Positions 1 to 6,643 of a stretch of 31,813 bases of DNA are shown here, piece by piece. This stretch comes from Bifidobacterium breve. Its GTDB lineage: Bacteria > Actinomycetota > Actinomycetes > S36-B12 > UBA5976. The stretch lies in NCBI GenBank assembly GCA_945861165.1, contig CAMATO010000002.1, positions 1 through 31,813 on the forward strand. Reading direction: 5' to 3'. Under the pieces are notes generated by a model. It did no database searches. It was given only the letters and a program-made list of their open reading frames with translations, and was not told the DNA's origin. Positions within the stretch are counted from its first letter, which is position 1. Every line of letters starts with the position of its first letter. The position numbers were made by a program, and so were the translations under genes.

Positions 1-171
1 AACTGGAATTGACTGTTTTCCACTTATTGAGATTGCTTTATCTTTTCCAGCATCATCGTGTTCAACGTCAACGTAAGTGTAATCGACATTATTTGAATCT
101 AAGAATTTCTTTGATCGTCGACAATCTCCACACCATTCGGCACCATACATAGTCAATTTGTTATCTGACAT
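1..171 (-). CDS. Glutaredoxin/mycoredoxin-like protein, partial (C-terminus beyond window edge)
   Basis: Thiol-disulfide oxidoreductase of the thioredoxin fold. The 57 visible residues hold the first beta strand (KLTMYGAEW), the redox motif W13-C14-G-D-C17, and, near the cut edge, a TIP-like loop read as QSIPV that would carry the cis-proline. Actinobacterial mycoredoxins have this architecture and reduce mycothiol mixed disulfides; mshA and mshD in the same window suit that role, but NrdH-like or unspecialised glutaredoxin-like proteins remain possible because the C-terminal half is missing. The start ATG at 169-171 has a good ribosome site (AAGGAC, 7 nt upstream). The gene is divergent from the Cys-rich gene at 241, with two dyads in the 69-bp gap. 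Confidence 0.8.
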   Translation of the reverse strand, partial: MSDNKLTMYGAEWCGDCRRSKKFLDSNNVDYTYVDVEHDDAGKDKAISISGKQSIPV

Positions 172-198
172 ACAATGTCCTTAATTTAAAAGGTGAGT

Positions 199-240
199 CT
201 TTACTGTAAAGACCACTATTTATTAAGTGTAATAGTGGTC
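199..240. promoter_or_regulatory. Two adjacent dyads in a divergent intergenic region
   Basis: Two exact inverted repeats fill most of the 69-bp gap between the glutaredoxin-like gene and the Cys-rich gene. The first is CTTTAC-T-GTAAAG (199-211). The second has 10-bp arms GACCACTATT (211-220) and AATAGTGGTC (231-240) around a 10-nt spacer, and ends exactly at the ATG at 241. A TAATAG hexamer (230-235) inside the right arm could be a -10 box for a leaderless plus-strand transcript. An operator controlling both genes is the likeliest reading; an RNA hairpin is also possible. The repeats are seen; the role is inferred. Confidence 0.5.
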
Positions 241-366
241 ATGATGGGTGATCCTGGACCGTGTCCAGCTTGTGAAAGAAGCGATCTAGAACGCCGTGGT
301 GGGAAAGATATGTGTCCTAAATGTTTTTATATTCAACCTTGTTGTGATGGCGGGTTTTGCGAGTAA
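241..366 (+). CDS. 41-residue Cys-rich (zinc-ribbon-like) protein
   Basis: Small open frame of 41 residues with seven cysteines arranged as CPAC (8-11), CPKC (25-28), a CC pair (34-35) and C40 near the C-terminus. Two CxxC knuckles about 14 residues apart are typical of a zinc ribbon, and the order CPxC, charged linker, CPxC, then a CC motif resembles small uncharacterised bacterial zinc-ribbon proteins. The start could be the ATG at 241 or 244, or an in-frame GTG at 235; none has a clear ribosome site. The stop codon lies 2 nt from the stop of the convergent Pr6Pr-like gene. The function is unknown. The regular cysteine pattern and tight packing argue that it is a real gene. Confidence 0.6.
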   Translation: MMGDPGPCPACERSDLERRGGKDMCPKCFYIQPCCDGGFCE

Positions 367-368
367 AG

Positions 369-1037
369 CTATTTAGAACTTGGAATTAATTTATCAATAA
401 TGAAGTAAACCAAGAAAATAAACAATCCTAGAACCAGAACGACTCCAGTTCCAACAATTGCACCTACGTATCCAAGTTCAACAACGTTAATAAAGCCGTA
501 AGGATATTTACCAATTACTGCTCCCCGGGCAAAGGTGTAAAGAATATAGATAATTGGTACTAACAATGAACTAAAAATAATTTTCCATGAAATCCATTTT
601 CTAGGACCAAAGAATAACCAAACTAAGATTGTTACTGGTGGAGTTATGTAGTGAAGAAGTAAATCGGTGTAAATATTCCAACTTTGCGGATTAGCCTCTG
701 CTGCAAGAATCAAAACATAAACCAGCATTGTTACTGAAATCATCATCAAACTTGAAAGTCTTAAGACCTTTAATCTTTGAGAAGTCCTATTCATATTTCG
801 ATAAATCATGGTTGTGGTTATAGCCACTAAAATATTGCTCCAAATTGTGAAGTAACTTAAATTATCGATTACTCGAGGAATTGAACCCGCTAATCCATCC
901 GCATGACCGCCAAAATAGGAAGGTCCGAATTGAGGAACAATGACAACTCCTGTGGCATCCACGGTCAATGAGCCAATAACGCCAACCCATGCCAAAATGG
1001 CATTAAGACCAAACGCTTGACGGGAGAACTTACGCAT
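369..1037 (-). CDS. Pr6Pr-type integral membrane protein
   Basis: A 222-residue protein with about six hydrophobic segments. The Phe-Thr-Ile-Trp-Ser-Asn segment after the first extracytoplasmic stretch, an acidic/His loop (LLLHYITPP) and the late YPYGFINV motif match the actinobacterial Pr6Pr membrane protein family, whose function is unknown. The open frame continues upstream to 1262, but that part is antisense to the signal peptide and early coding region of the lipoprotein hydrolase gene, so I choose the internal ATG at 1035-1037. This start shares the bases CATG with the divergent hydrolase start. Its ribosome site is weak (an AGGA about 14 nt upstream), so the start is less certain than the gene. 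Confidence 0.75.
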   Translation of the reverse strand: MRKFSRQAFGLNAILAWVGVIGSLTVDATGVVIVPQFGPSYFGGHADGLAGSIPRVIDNLSYFTIWSNILVAITTTMIYRNMNRTSQRLKVLRLSSLMMISVTMLVYVLILAAEANPQSWNIYTDLLLHYITPPVTILVWLFFGPRKWISWKIIFSSLLVPIIYILYTFARGAVIGKYPYGFINVVELGYVGAIVGTGVVLVLGLFIFLVYFIIDKLIPSSK

Positions 1038-2037
1038 GAGGAAGATACTAGTCCTGTTATCGATGCTTTCATTGGTTTTTCTATCAGCTTGCGCAACAGA
1101 TAACGCAAATGAATCAACTTCGGCAACATCTGTAACTGGAAGCCCCTCAGCAGCAATTGATGAAACCGTCAATCCCATTTCATTAACAGCATTAAGCCAA
1201 AAAGAATTCGTAGGAAAAGATCTAAAGCTTGAAAAAGTCTTGGGAGAAAATAGTAAATTCACTCGTTACTTTATTAAATATAAATCCGGAGAATTTACTA
1301 TTTCTGGAATCATGAATGTACCAAAAGGTGAAGGACCATTTCCAACTTTAGTTTTGGCTCATGGCTATATAGATCCAGCAATTTACACAACTGGAAGAGG
1401 ACTTGCAAGAGAACAAAAGTATTTAGCTGAAAGAGGTTATGTAGTTCTGCATACTGATTACAGAAATCATGCTGAATCTGATGATGATCCTGATAATGAC
1501 ATTAATTTAAGATTGGGTTACACAGAGGATGTAATTAATGCAGCTTTGGCTTTAAAGAATTCAGAATTCACATTTGTTGATAAAGAAAGAATTGGCTTAC
1601 TAGGTAGATCAATGGGTGGTGGAATTGCCTTTAATTCAATGGTTGTTAAACCCGAAGTATTTGACGCTTATGTTGCGTTTGCTCCAGTGAGTGCAAACGT
1701 TGTAGATAATTACAATCGATGGACACGAATGAATTTTGACATTGTTGAAGAAATTGACAAAAGATTTGGCTTACCCGAAGATAACCCAGAATTTTGGCAA
1801 GGAATTTCAGCAATAAATTATTTTGACAAAGCAACTGAACCTTTATTAATTCTTCATGGCACAGCAGATGAAACTTGTGACATCAAATGGTCAGAAGCAA
1901 CAACTAAGGCTCTGCAAGATGCAGGAAAATCTGTTGAATTTATTCAATATGAAGGTGAAAGACATGCATTTAGTCCTAGATGGGAAGACTCAATGAAAGA
2001 AACTATTAGATTTTTTGAAGATAACTTAAAGTCTTAA
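1036..2037 (+). CDS. Lipoprotein alpha/beta hydrolase (dienelactone hydrolase / S9 peptidase-like)
   Basis: Predicted cell-surface hydrolase of 333 residues. A lipoprotein signal ends in L16-S-A-C19 and is followed by a Ser/Thr-rich linker to about residue 45. The alpha/beta-hydrolase core carries the HGY oxyanion segment (109-111), the nucleophile elbow G-R-S192-M-G-G, the acid D278 in LHGTADE, and H310 in GERHAF, so the triad looks complete. The fold resembles S9-type peptidases and acyl esterases; the substrate cannot be told. The start is supported by GGGAG 9 nt upstream and by the signal peptide. Its start overlaps the divergent Pr6Pr-like start (CATG) and its stop overlaps the convergent stop of the next gene (TTAA). 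Confidence 0.85.
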   Translation: MRKILVLLSMLSLVFLSACATDNANESTSATSVTGSPSAAIDETVNPISLTALSQKEFVGKDLKLEKVLGENSKFTRYFIKYKSGEFTISGIMNVPKGEGPFPTLVLAHGYIDPAIYTTGRGLAREQKYLAERGYVVLHTDYRNHAESDDDPDNDINLRLGYTEDVINAALALKNSEFTFVDKERIGLLGRSMGGGIAFNSMVVKPEVFDAYVAFAPVSANVVDNYNRWTRMNFDIVEEIDKRFGLPEDNPEFWQGISAINYFDKATEPLLILHGTADETCDIKWSEATTKALQDAGKSVEFIQYEGERHAFSPRWEDSMKETIRFFEDNLKS

Positions 2038-2423
2038 GCTTTATTTCTTCCCAAAGCAATAGCCACTACATAAAGTGTTGAAAAAAGAAATCCAACAATG
2101 GCATAAATAATTCTTCCAATATTAGGTTCTCCTGGGGCAAGCAAAGTTACAATTCCTAAACCTAATGAAATTAAAGACATTAAGATTGAGTAGCTTTTTA
2201 CGACAGAATCTGAAGCAACAGATCTAACTACGATCATCAAATAACCCAGTGGAATCAAAACAATTCCAGTCATTCTTAAACTCCAGAAAGCGTCTTCTCC
2301 AACAATCCCGATGAATTCGCCAAATAAATCTGGTCGTGCGATTAAGGCAATGGCTGAAGCGATAAATACTGAACCACCAGCAAGCATTACTTGTCTAATT
2401 TTTACTTGTCCTGAGTTAGTCAT
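2034..2423 (-). CDS. Small four-helix membrane protein, function unknown
   Basis: A 129-residue protein with four predicted membrane segments (about residues 12-30, 48-66, 78-96 and 104-124) and short loops. I do not recognise a family motif. It lies 25 nt downstream of the EamA transporter gene on the same strand, so the two are probably cotranscribed. The ATG start at 2421-2423 has no clear ribosome site. Its TAA stop shares the palindrome TTAA (2034-2037) with the stop of the convergent hydrolase gene, so the two coding regions overlap by 4 nt. Confidence 0.7.
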   Translation of the reverse strand: MTNSGQVKIRQVMLAGGSVFIASAIALIARPDLFGEFIGIVGEDAFWSLRMTGIVLIPLGYLMIVVRSVASDSVVKSYSILMSLISLGLGIVTLLAPGEPNIGRIIYAIVGFLFSTLYVVAIALGRNKA

Positions 2424-2448
2424 AAATAGAGTTTAGTGCAATTACAAC

Positions 2449-3381
2449 TTACTTACGAGCGGTTTCAGCAAAAATTACACCAATTAATACCAACAGTCCA
2501 CCTAGAATTTGAATTCCAATAAAGGTTTCTCCTAGTAGAAACAGTGCCACCACTGAAGCTCCCACTGGTTCTAGTAATCCAAAAATTGCTGCTTTCTTTG
2601 AATCAAGAAATTTAAAAGCTATGAAATATAACCAAAAAGGTGCGACTGTTCCAAAAATAATTATATAAATTACTAGTAAACCTAATGAAACGTTTCCTAA
2701 ATCATGTGGCAACGCAACTTGATTACTTAATTTTGACCAAGGAAGTGTCCACCAAGGTTGCACAATCATCCAGAAAATTGCACCTACTCCCATAGATAGA
2801 GTGGTCAATGAAATTGGATCTCTTTTTGACGCAAGTGGTTCTCCACCAATAAAATAAATTGCTAATGCAATTGCAGCACCAAATGCACAAAGCACACCAA
2901 AAGGATCAAGCTTTGAACCTGTCCAAATTTGAGTAATTAGTGATAATCCAATTAGTGCTAGTAAAAGAGAAAACCAAACTCGAGCACTTACTTCTTTTTT
3001 CATAACAAATCGAACGTAAAGTGCAACAAGAATTGGTGCGGTGTATTCAATAATTAAAGCAACTCCAACCTCAATTCTTCTTATTGCTACAAAATATAGA
3101 AACTGCGTCATTGCTACACCAAAAAATCCATAACCAATAAGTGGCAATATCTCTTTTTTGGTTACTTTTAGTTTTTTTCTAGCAAACAAAAGTGAAGCGA
3201 TCAGCAGAAAAAGAAATGCACCTTCGATGCGAAAAGCAGAAAGTTCAGCTGATTGCAAACCATTAATCAGGGCTAACTTGGCCACTGGACCATTTACGGC
3301 AAAGAAAAAAAGCCCCAAACTCATGAAGCTATAACCAATAAGTCCTTTAGACCTCAACGAGGTTGGACTATTAATAGACAT
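2449..3381 (-). CDS. EamA/RhaT-family (DMT) transporter
   Basis: Inner-membrane transporter of the drug/metabolite superfamily, about 310 residues and ten membrane segments forming two EamA repeats. The first repeat ends near TAPILVALYVRFVM; the second has EPVGASVVALFLLGE, the typical C-terminal EamA helix. Members export or import amino acids or other small metabolites, and the substrate cannot be read from sequence. A GTG at 3417 would add 12 residues, but the ATG at 3379-3381 has AGGA 8 nt upstream, so I choose it. Divergent from pstC. The gene is followed by the small membrane protein gene. A second, distinct EamA protein lies at 26841-27767. Confidence 0.85.
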   Translation of the reverse strand: MSINSPTSLRSKGLIGYSFMSLGLFFFAVNGPVAKLALINGLQSAELSAFRIEGAFLFLLIASLLFARKKLKVTKKEILPLIGYGFFGVAMTQFLYFVAIRRIEVGVALIIEYTAPILVALYVRFVMKKEVSARVWFSLLLALIGLSLITQIWTGSKLDPFGVLCAFGAAIALAIYFIGGEPLASKRDPISLTTLSMGVGAIFWMIVQPWWTLPWSKLSNQVALPHDLGNVSLGLLVIYIIIFGTVAPFWLYFIAFKFLDSKKAAIFGLLEPVGASVVALFLLGETFIGIQILGGLLVLIGVIFAETARK

Positions 3382-3446
3382 GCTTTTAATCCTAGTTGGA
3401 TACCCACTCAAGCCCACCAGTCACAGAAGTTTCAGGAATCTGGGTT

Positions 3447-3464
3447 GTTAATCGACTGTTAACC
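3447..3464 (+). promoter_or_regulatory. PHO-box-like direct repeat upstream of pstC
   Basis: GTTAATC (3447-3453) and GTTAACC (3458-3464) are direct repeats with an 11-bp period. In Streptomyces the PhoP box is built from 11-bp units whose first seven bases approximate GTTCACC, and RegX3 is the equivalent regulator in this window. The box ends 66 bp upstream of the pstC start. A weak -10-like TAGCAA (3515-3520) lies 9 nt before the GTG start, so the pstC transcript may be leaderless. Confidence 0.55.
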
Positions 3465-3529
3465 TAGATTTCTTCCTCAATAAATCTTCTGGTCGGCTAA
3501 GTCGCCCATTGATTTAGCAAACTTCTTGT

Positions 3530-4552
3530 GTGTCTACAACGAATAATCTGATCGATTTAGAGGGCGCTGATCACCTCTCGGATTCTCCTACCCCTCGATA
3601 CTTTGGGCGTGAAAAAAGTAGAACCAGATCCGACAAGGCTTTTTCAGGTTCGGTAGTTGTCGCAGCTCTTTCTTCACTATTTATTTTGGTCGCAATACTT
3701 TTCTATTTAGCAACTTCATCTTGGCCAGCTTTACAGAAAGAAGGATTCTCCTTCATAACTGGTACAACTTGGATTGGTGGTCTTGATGATCCATCTCTTC
3801 AGGTTTTCCAAATATGGCCAATGCTTTACGGATCATTCTTAAATGCTCTGCTAGCTATAATTTTCGCAGTTCCAATTTCTGTGTTACTCGCAATATTTAT
3901 GGTCTTTATCGCTCCAAAGAAAATTGCGCGAGCTTTAACTATTGTTGTTGACGTTTTGGCAGCGATTCCAAGTGGAATTATTGGTATTTGGGGATTCTTA
4001 GTATTTACACCAGTTGCCGAAGGTTGGGCAAGATTAATCCACCAATACTTAGGTTCAATTCCTATTTTTGTTAACAACCAAGATCAATTTACCCGTTCAC
4101 CATTTATTACGGCTTGGGTTTTAGGAATCATGATTGTTCCAATCATCACTGTTGTTGCTAGAGAAGTTTTGGCGCAAACTCCGCAAGATTTATTGGACGC
4201 AGCTCGTGGTCTAGGTGGATCACTTTGGGGAACAGTTCGCATGGTTGCTTTACCTCATGCCAGAGGCGGAATTGTTGGTGGCGTAATGCTTGGCTTAGGA
4301 AGAGCATTAGGTGAAACTGTTGCAATTTATTTCGTATTGAATTTAATTTTTGAAAGAGTTAACTATTACCGAATTCTTGATCCAGAAGGTGGATCTGTTG
4401 CTTCTATGATTATTGCTAAATTTGGTGAAGCTACGCCAGAAGAAATTCAGGCTCTTCTTGGAGCTGGACTTGTTCTGTTTATTTTAACGTTAATTGTTAA
4501 TTTAATTGCAAACTGGATTGTGGCCAGAAGTGCAAGAGAGAGGCTGGCATGA
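3530..4552 (+). CDS. pstC: Phosphate ABC transporter permease PstC
   Basis: One of the two membrane subunits of the high-affinity phosphate importer PstSCAB. The 340 residues have an N-terminal cytoplasmic stretch, a first membrane segment at about 41-64, then the MetI-like permease domain; the coupling (EAA-type) loop is visible around LLDAARGLGGSLWGTVR, followed by the PstC-typical ALGETVAIYFVLN. The start is a GTG without a ribosome site, 9 nt after a weak -10-like TAGCAA, which suggests a leaderless message. The stop overlaps the pstA start by 4 nt (ATGA), so translation of the two is probably coupled. A PHO-box-like repeat lies upstream. There is no pstS in front of it; pstS follows pstB. 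Confidence 0.95.
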   Translation: MSTTNNLIDLEGADHLSDSPTPRYFGREKSRTRSDKAFSGSVVVAALSSLFILVAILFYLATSSWPALQKEGFSFITGTTWIGGLDDPSLQVFQIWPMLYGSFLNALLAIIFAVPISVLLAIFMVFIAPKKIARALTIVVDVLAAIPSGIIGIWGFLVFTPVAEGWARLIHQYLGSIPIFVNNQDQFTRSPFITAWVLGIMIVPIITVVAREVLAQTPQDLLDAARGLGGSLWGTVRMVALPHARGGIVGGVMLGLGRALGETVAIYFVLNLIFERVNYYRILDPEGGSVASMIIAKFGEATPEEIQALLGAGLVLFILTLIVNLIANWIVARSARERLA

Positions 4553-5622
4553 CAATAGTTCAAGAAAAACCGTCTGAAGAAACCTTCAAAGAACCTCAAT
4601 ACCCATGGAAGAAAGTTAATCCGTCAACCTCTCTAGCTAATTCAATAATTGTCCTTCTTCCAATTTCAGTTTTTGCGTTAAGTTTCTTCTTAACAGATCT
4701 TCCAGGTGCATTATTATTTATAGTTGTTTTCTTACCAGTACAAATATTAGTTGCGATCTTTGCAACTTTTTGGGGAATAAGTAAAAAGCGTGTTGGGGAT
4801 GCTGTTTTGTCCGTACTTTCATTAGTTGCTTTTTCGTTGGTTATCGCACTCATGGGCTCAGTACTATTCTCTGTTTTTTCAAGAGGATTGCCAGCGATTA
4901 GTTTGAGTTTTGTTACTCAAAACAACACCTACATAAGCCCTACAACTGTATTAGATTACGGCGGTGTTGGGCACGCACTACTTGGAACTTTAATGGTGGT
5001 TGCTATCGGCATGATTATTTCTGTTCCACTGGGAATTGCCAGCGCGATCTATATCACTGATATGAAAGGTCGATTATCTGGTTTTGTGAGATTCATGGTT
5101 CAAGCAATGAGTGGTGTGCCATCAATTGTTGCAGGACTATTTATTTTGGCAGCTTTTATCTTGTCAGATGTTTCAGGATTTTCTGCACTAACTGGTGGTC
5201 TTGCATATTCAATTTTGATGTTACCAACTGTGGCAAGAACTGCTGAAGAAGTTCTAAAACTTGTTCCAAAAGATTTAAGAGACGCAGCTATTGCACTTGG
5301 CTCGAGTAGAGCACGCGTAATCATGAAAATCGTTTTACCAACCGCTAGAACGGGAATCTTGACAGCTGTAATTCTTGGTGTTGCAAGAGTTATTGGTGAA
5401 ACCGCACCACTGCTCTTAACAACCTCAAATACCAACGGAACTAATCTGAATCCCTTTGTTGATGCAGTATCTACAATTCCGGTATACATTTTCCAATTCC
5501 TTGGTTCTGGTTACCCAACTGCAATTAATCGTTCATGGGGCGCCGCATTCGTACTTATGACCACAGTCGCCATTTTGTTTGCAATAGCTCGCATAGTTGA
5601 AAGATCAACCAAGAAAGGGTAG
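4549..5622 (+). CDS. pstA: Phosphate ABC transporter permease PstA
   Basis: Second membrane subunit of the phosphate importer, pairing with PstC around the translocation path. The 357 residues exceed the usual 280-300 because of an N-terminal extension with two or three hydrophobic segments (about 31-110) before the periplasmic-facing loop and the MetI-like domain. The coupling loop is LKLVPKDLRDAAIALGSSRARV, split here as KDLRDAAIALGSS, and ARVIGETAPLLLT is the characteristic PstA signature. The gene starts inside the pstC stop (4-nt overlap) and ends 5 nt before pstB, so the three form one transcription unit. The extension is also found in other actinobacterial PstA proteins. Confidence 0.95.
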   Translation: MTIVQEKPSEETFKEPQYPWKKVNPSTSLANSIIVLLPISVFALSFFLTDLPGALLFIVVFLPVQILVAIFATFWGISKKRVGDAVLSVLSLVAFSLVIALMGSVLFSVFSRGLPAISLSFVTQNNTYISPTTVLDYGGVGHALLGTLMVVAIGMIISVPLGIASAIYITDMKGRLSGFVRFMVQAMSGVPSIVAGLFILAAFILSDVSGFSALTGGLAYSILMLPTVARTAEEVLKLVPKDLRDAAIALGSSRARVIMKIVLPTARTGILTAVILGVARVIGETAPLLLTTSNTNGTNLNPFVDAVSTIPVYIFQFLGSGYPTAINRSWGAAFVLMTTVAILFAIARIVERSTKKG

Positions 5623-5627
5623 ATAGC

Positions 5628-6503
5628 ATGAATGAGACAAAAACCGCAGCACAAGAAGAGGAAGTTATGAGCATAAAAAATGTACGCGTTCCTAGCTCTC
5701 CTCAAGACGTCCACCCAAATCAACCAGGTGACGCAAGTGTTCACCTCGAAACCCAAAACCTGCATGTGTGGTTTGGTAAAAGATTAATTTTAGAAAAAGT
5801 AAATTTAGCGTTTCCGGTAAACTCTGTAACAGCGCTAATTGGACCTTCAGGTTGTGGAAAATCAACATTCATCAGAGTTCTAAACCGTATGCATGAATTT
5901 ATTCCAGGCGCAGCATTAGCTGGAAGAGTTCTGTACGACGGCCAAGATATGTATGATGCAGCTGTAGATCCGGTAAATATACGCACCAAAGTTGGAATGG
6001 TATTTCAAAAACCAAATCCATTTCCAACCATGAGTATCAGAGACAACGTTTTATCAGGGTTAAAACTTGCGCAAATGAAGTATGAAAACCCTGAAGAAAT
6101 TGTCAGAACTTGTTTAGAAAGAGCAAGTTTATGGAACGAGGTAAAAGATCGCTTGGATGCATCAGCATCATCTTTATCAGGCGGTCAACAACAAAGACTT
6201 TGTATTGCTAGATCTTTAGCAGTAAGTCCAAAAGTTCTGTTAATGGATGAACCATGTTCCGCACTTGATCCAGGTTCAACACGAAGAATCGAAGAAACTA
6301 TTCGTGAGATCAGTAGTGATATGACTGTGGTTATTGTTACCCACAACATGGCACAAGCTCAACGAGTTTCTGATTACACCGCGTTCTTCTTGAGTGAAGA
6401 TGGTGCTCCTGCACAAGTTGTTGAAAATGCCAAAACAGATGAAATCTTCAAAAAACCAAAAGACTCTAGAACAAATGATTACGTAAACGGACTATTTGGT
6501 TAA
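5628..6503 (+). CDS. pstB: Phosphate ABC transporter ATP-binding protein PstB
   Basis: ATPase that powers the PstSCAB importer from the cytoplasmic side. Of 291 residues, the Walker A motif GPSGCGKST is at 72-80, the Q-loop near FQKPNPFPTMS, the ABC signature LSGGQ at 183-187, Walker B LLMDEP at about 204-209, and the switch His in VTHNM. FQKPNPFP is diagnostic of PstB. There are two plausible starts: ATG 5628, preceded by AGGG, and ATG 5667 (Met14), preceded by GAGGAAG 5 nt upstream. Either leaves a 20-35-residue non-conserved N-terminal tail. The gene sits 5 nt after pstA. Confidence 0.96.
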   Translation: MNETKTAAQEEEVMSIKNVRVPSSPQDVHPNQPGDASVHLETQNLHVWFGKRLILEKVNLAFPVNSVTALIGPSGCGKSTFIRVLNRMHEFIPGAALAGRVLYDGQDMYDAAVDPVNIRTKVGMVFQKPNPFPTMSIRDNVLSGLKLAQMKYENPEEIVRTCLERASLWNEVKDRLDASASSLSGGQQQRLCIARSLAVSPKVLLMDEPCSALDPGSTRRIEETIREISSDMTVVIVTHNMAQAQRVSDYTAFFLSEDGAPAQVVENAKTDEIFKKPKDSRTNDYVNGLFG

Positions 6504-6528
6504 GACCAGTGTTAAACAAGTGAAAGTA

Positions 6529-6590
6529 GTTTGCCAGAAATTCACTTATTAGTGGGTGCAAGTTCGCTAAACATGGCTCTTTCGTTAACT
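6529..6590 (+). promoter_or_regulatory. PHO-box-like array upstream of pstS
   Basis: 7-mers close to GTTCACC recur on an 11-bp grid: GTTTGCC (6529), ATTCACT (6540), GTTCGCT (6562) and GTTAACT (6584). The grid positions 6551 and 6573 match poorly. This is the layout of Streptomyces PhoP boxes (11-bp direct-repeat units) and is the longest of three such sites in the window. It covers the likely -35 region of pstS, if TACATT (6600-6605) is the -10 box. It supports separate, phosphate-controlled transcription of pstS from inside the pst cluster. Confidence 0.6.
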
Positions 6591-6611
6591 ATGGGTGCAT
6601 ACATTCATGTT

Positions 6612-6628
6612 ATGAGGACAATCCTCAT
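6612..6628 (+). other. Hairpin in the pstS leader
   Basis: A perfect 7-bp stem, ATGAGGA (6612-6618) and TCCTCAT (6622-6628), with loop CAA lies just upstream of the pstS ribosome site (AGGAG, 6633-6637). A second pairing, ATTCATG (6603-6609) with CATGAAT (6626-6632), is mutually exclusive with the first because both use 6626-6628. A stabilising 5' hairpin for a highly expressed message is plausible; a switch is speculative. Confidence 0.5.
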
Positions 6629-6643
6629 GAATAGGAGAAATTA

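Noticed and set aside
199..240. NrdR box (CACTAT/ATAGTG half-sites) next to the glutaredoxin-like gene
   Set aside because: The half-sites resemble the NrdR consensus, but they are separated by about 14 bp instead of being contiguous, there is no paired second box, and no ribonucleotide reductase gene is in view.
1038..1262. N-terminal 75 codons of the longer Pr6Pr-like open frame
   Set aside because: They are antisense to the signal peptide and early coding region of the lipoprotein hydrolase, show no membrane or family features, and the family similarity begins after Met76.
3382..3417. GTG start of the first EamA gene at 3417
   Set aside because: The ATG at 3381 has a good ribosome site and the extra 12 residues do not resemble the family.
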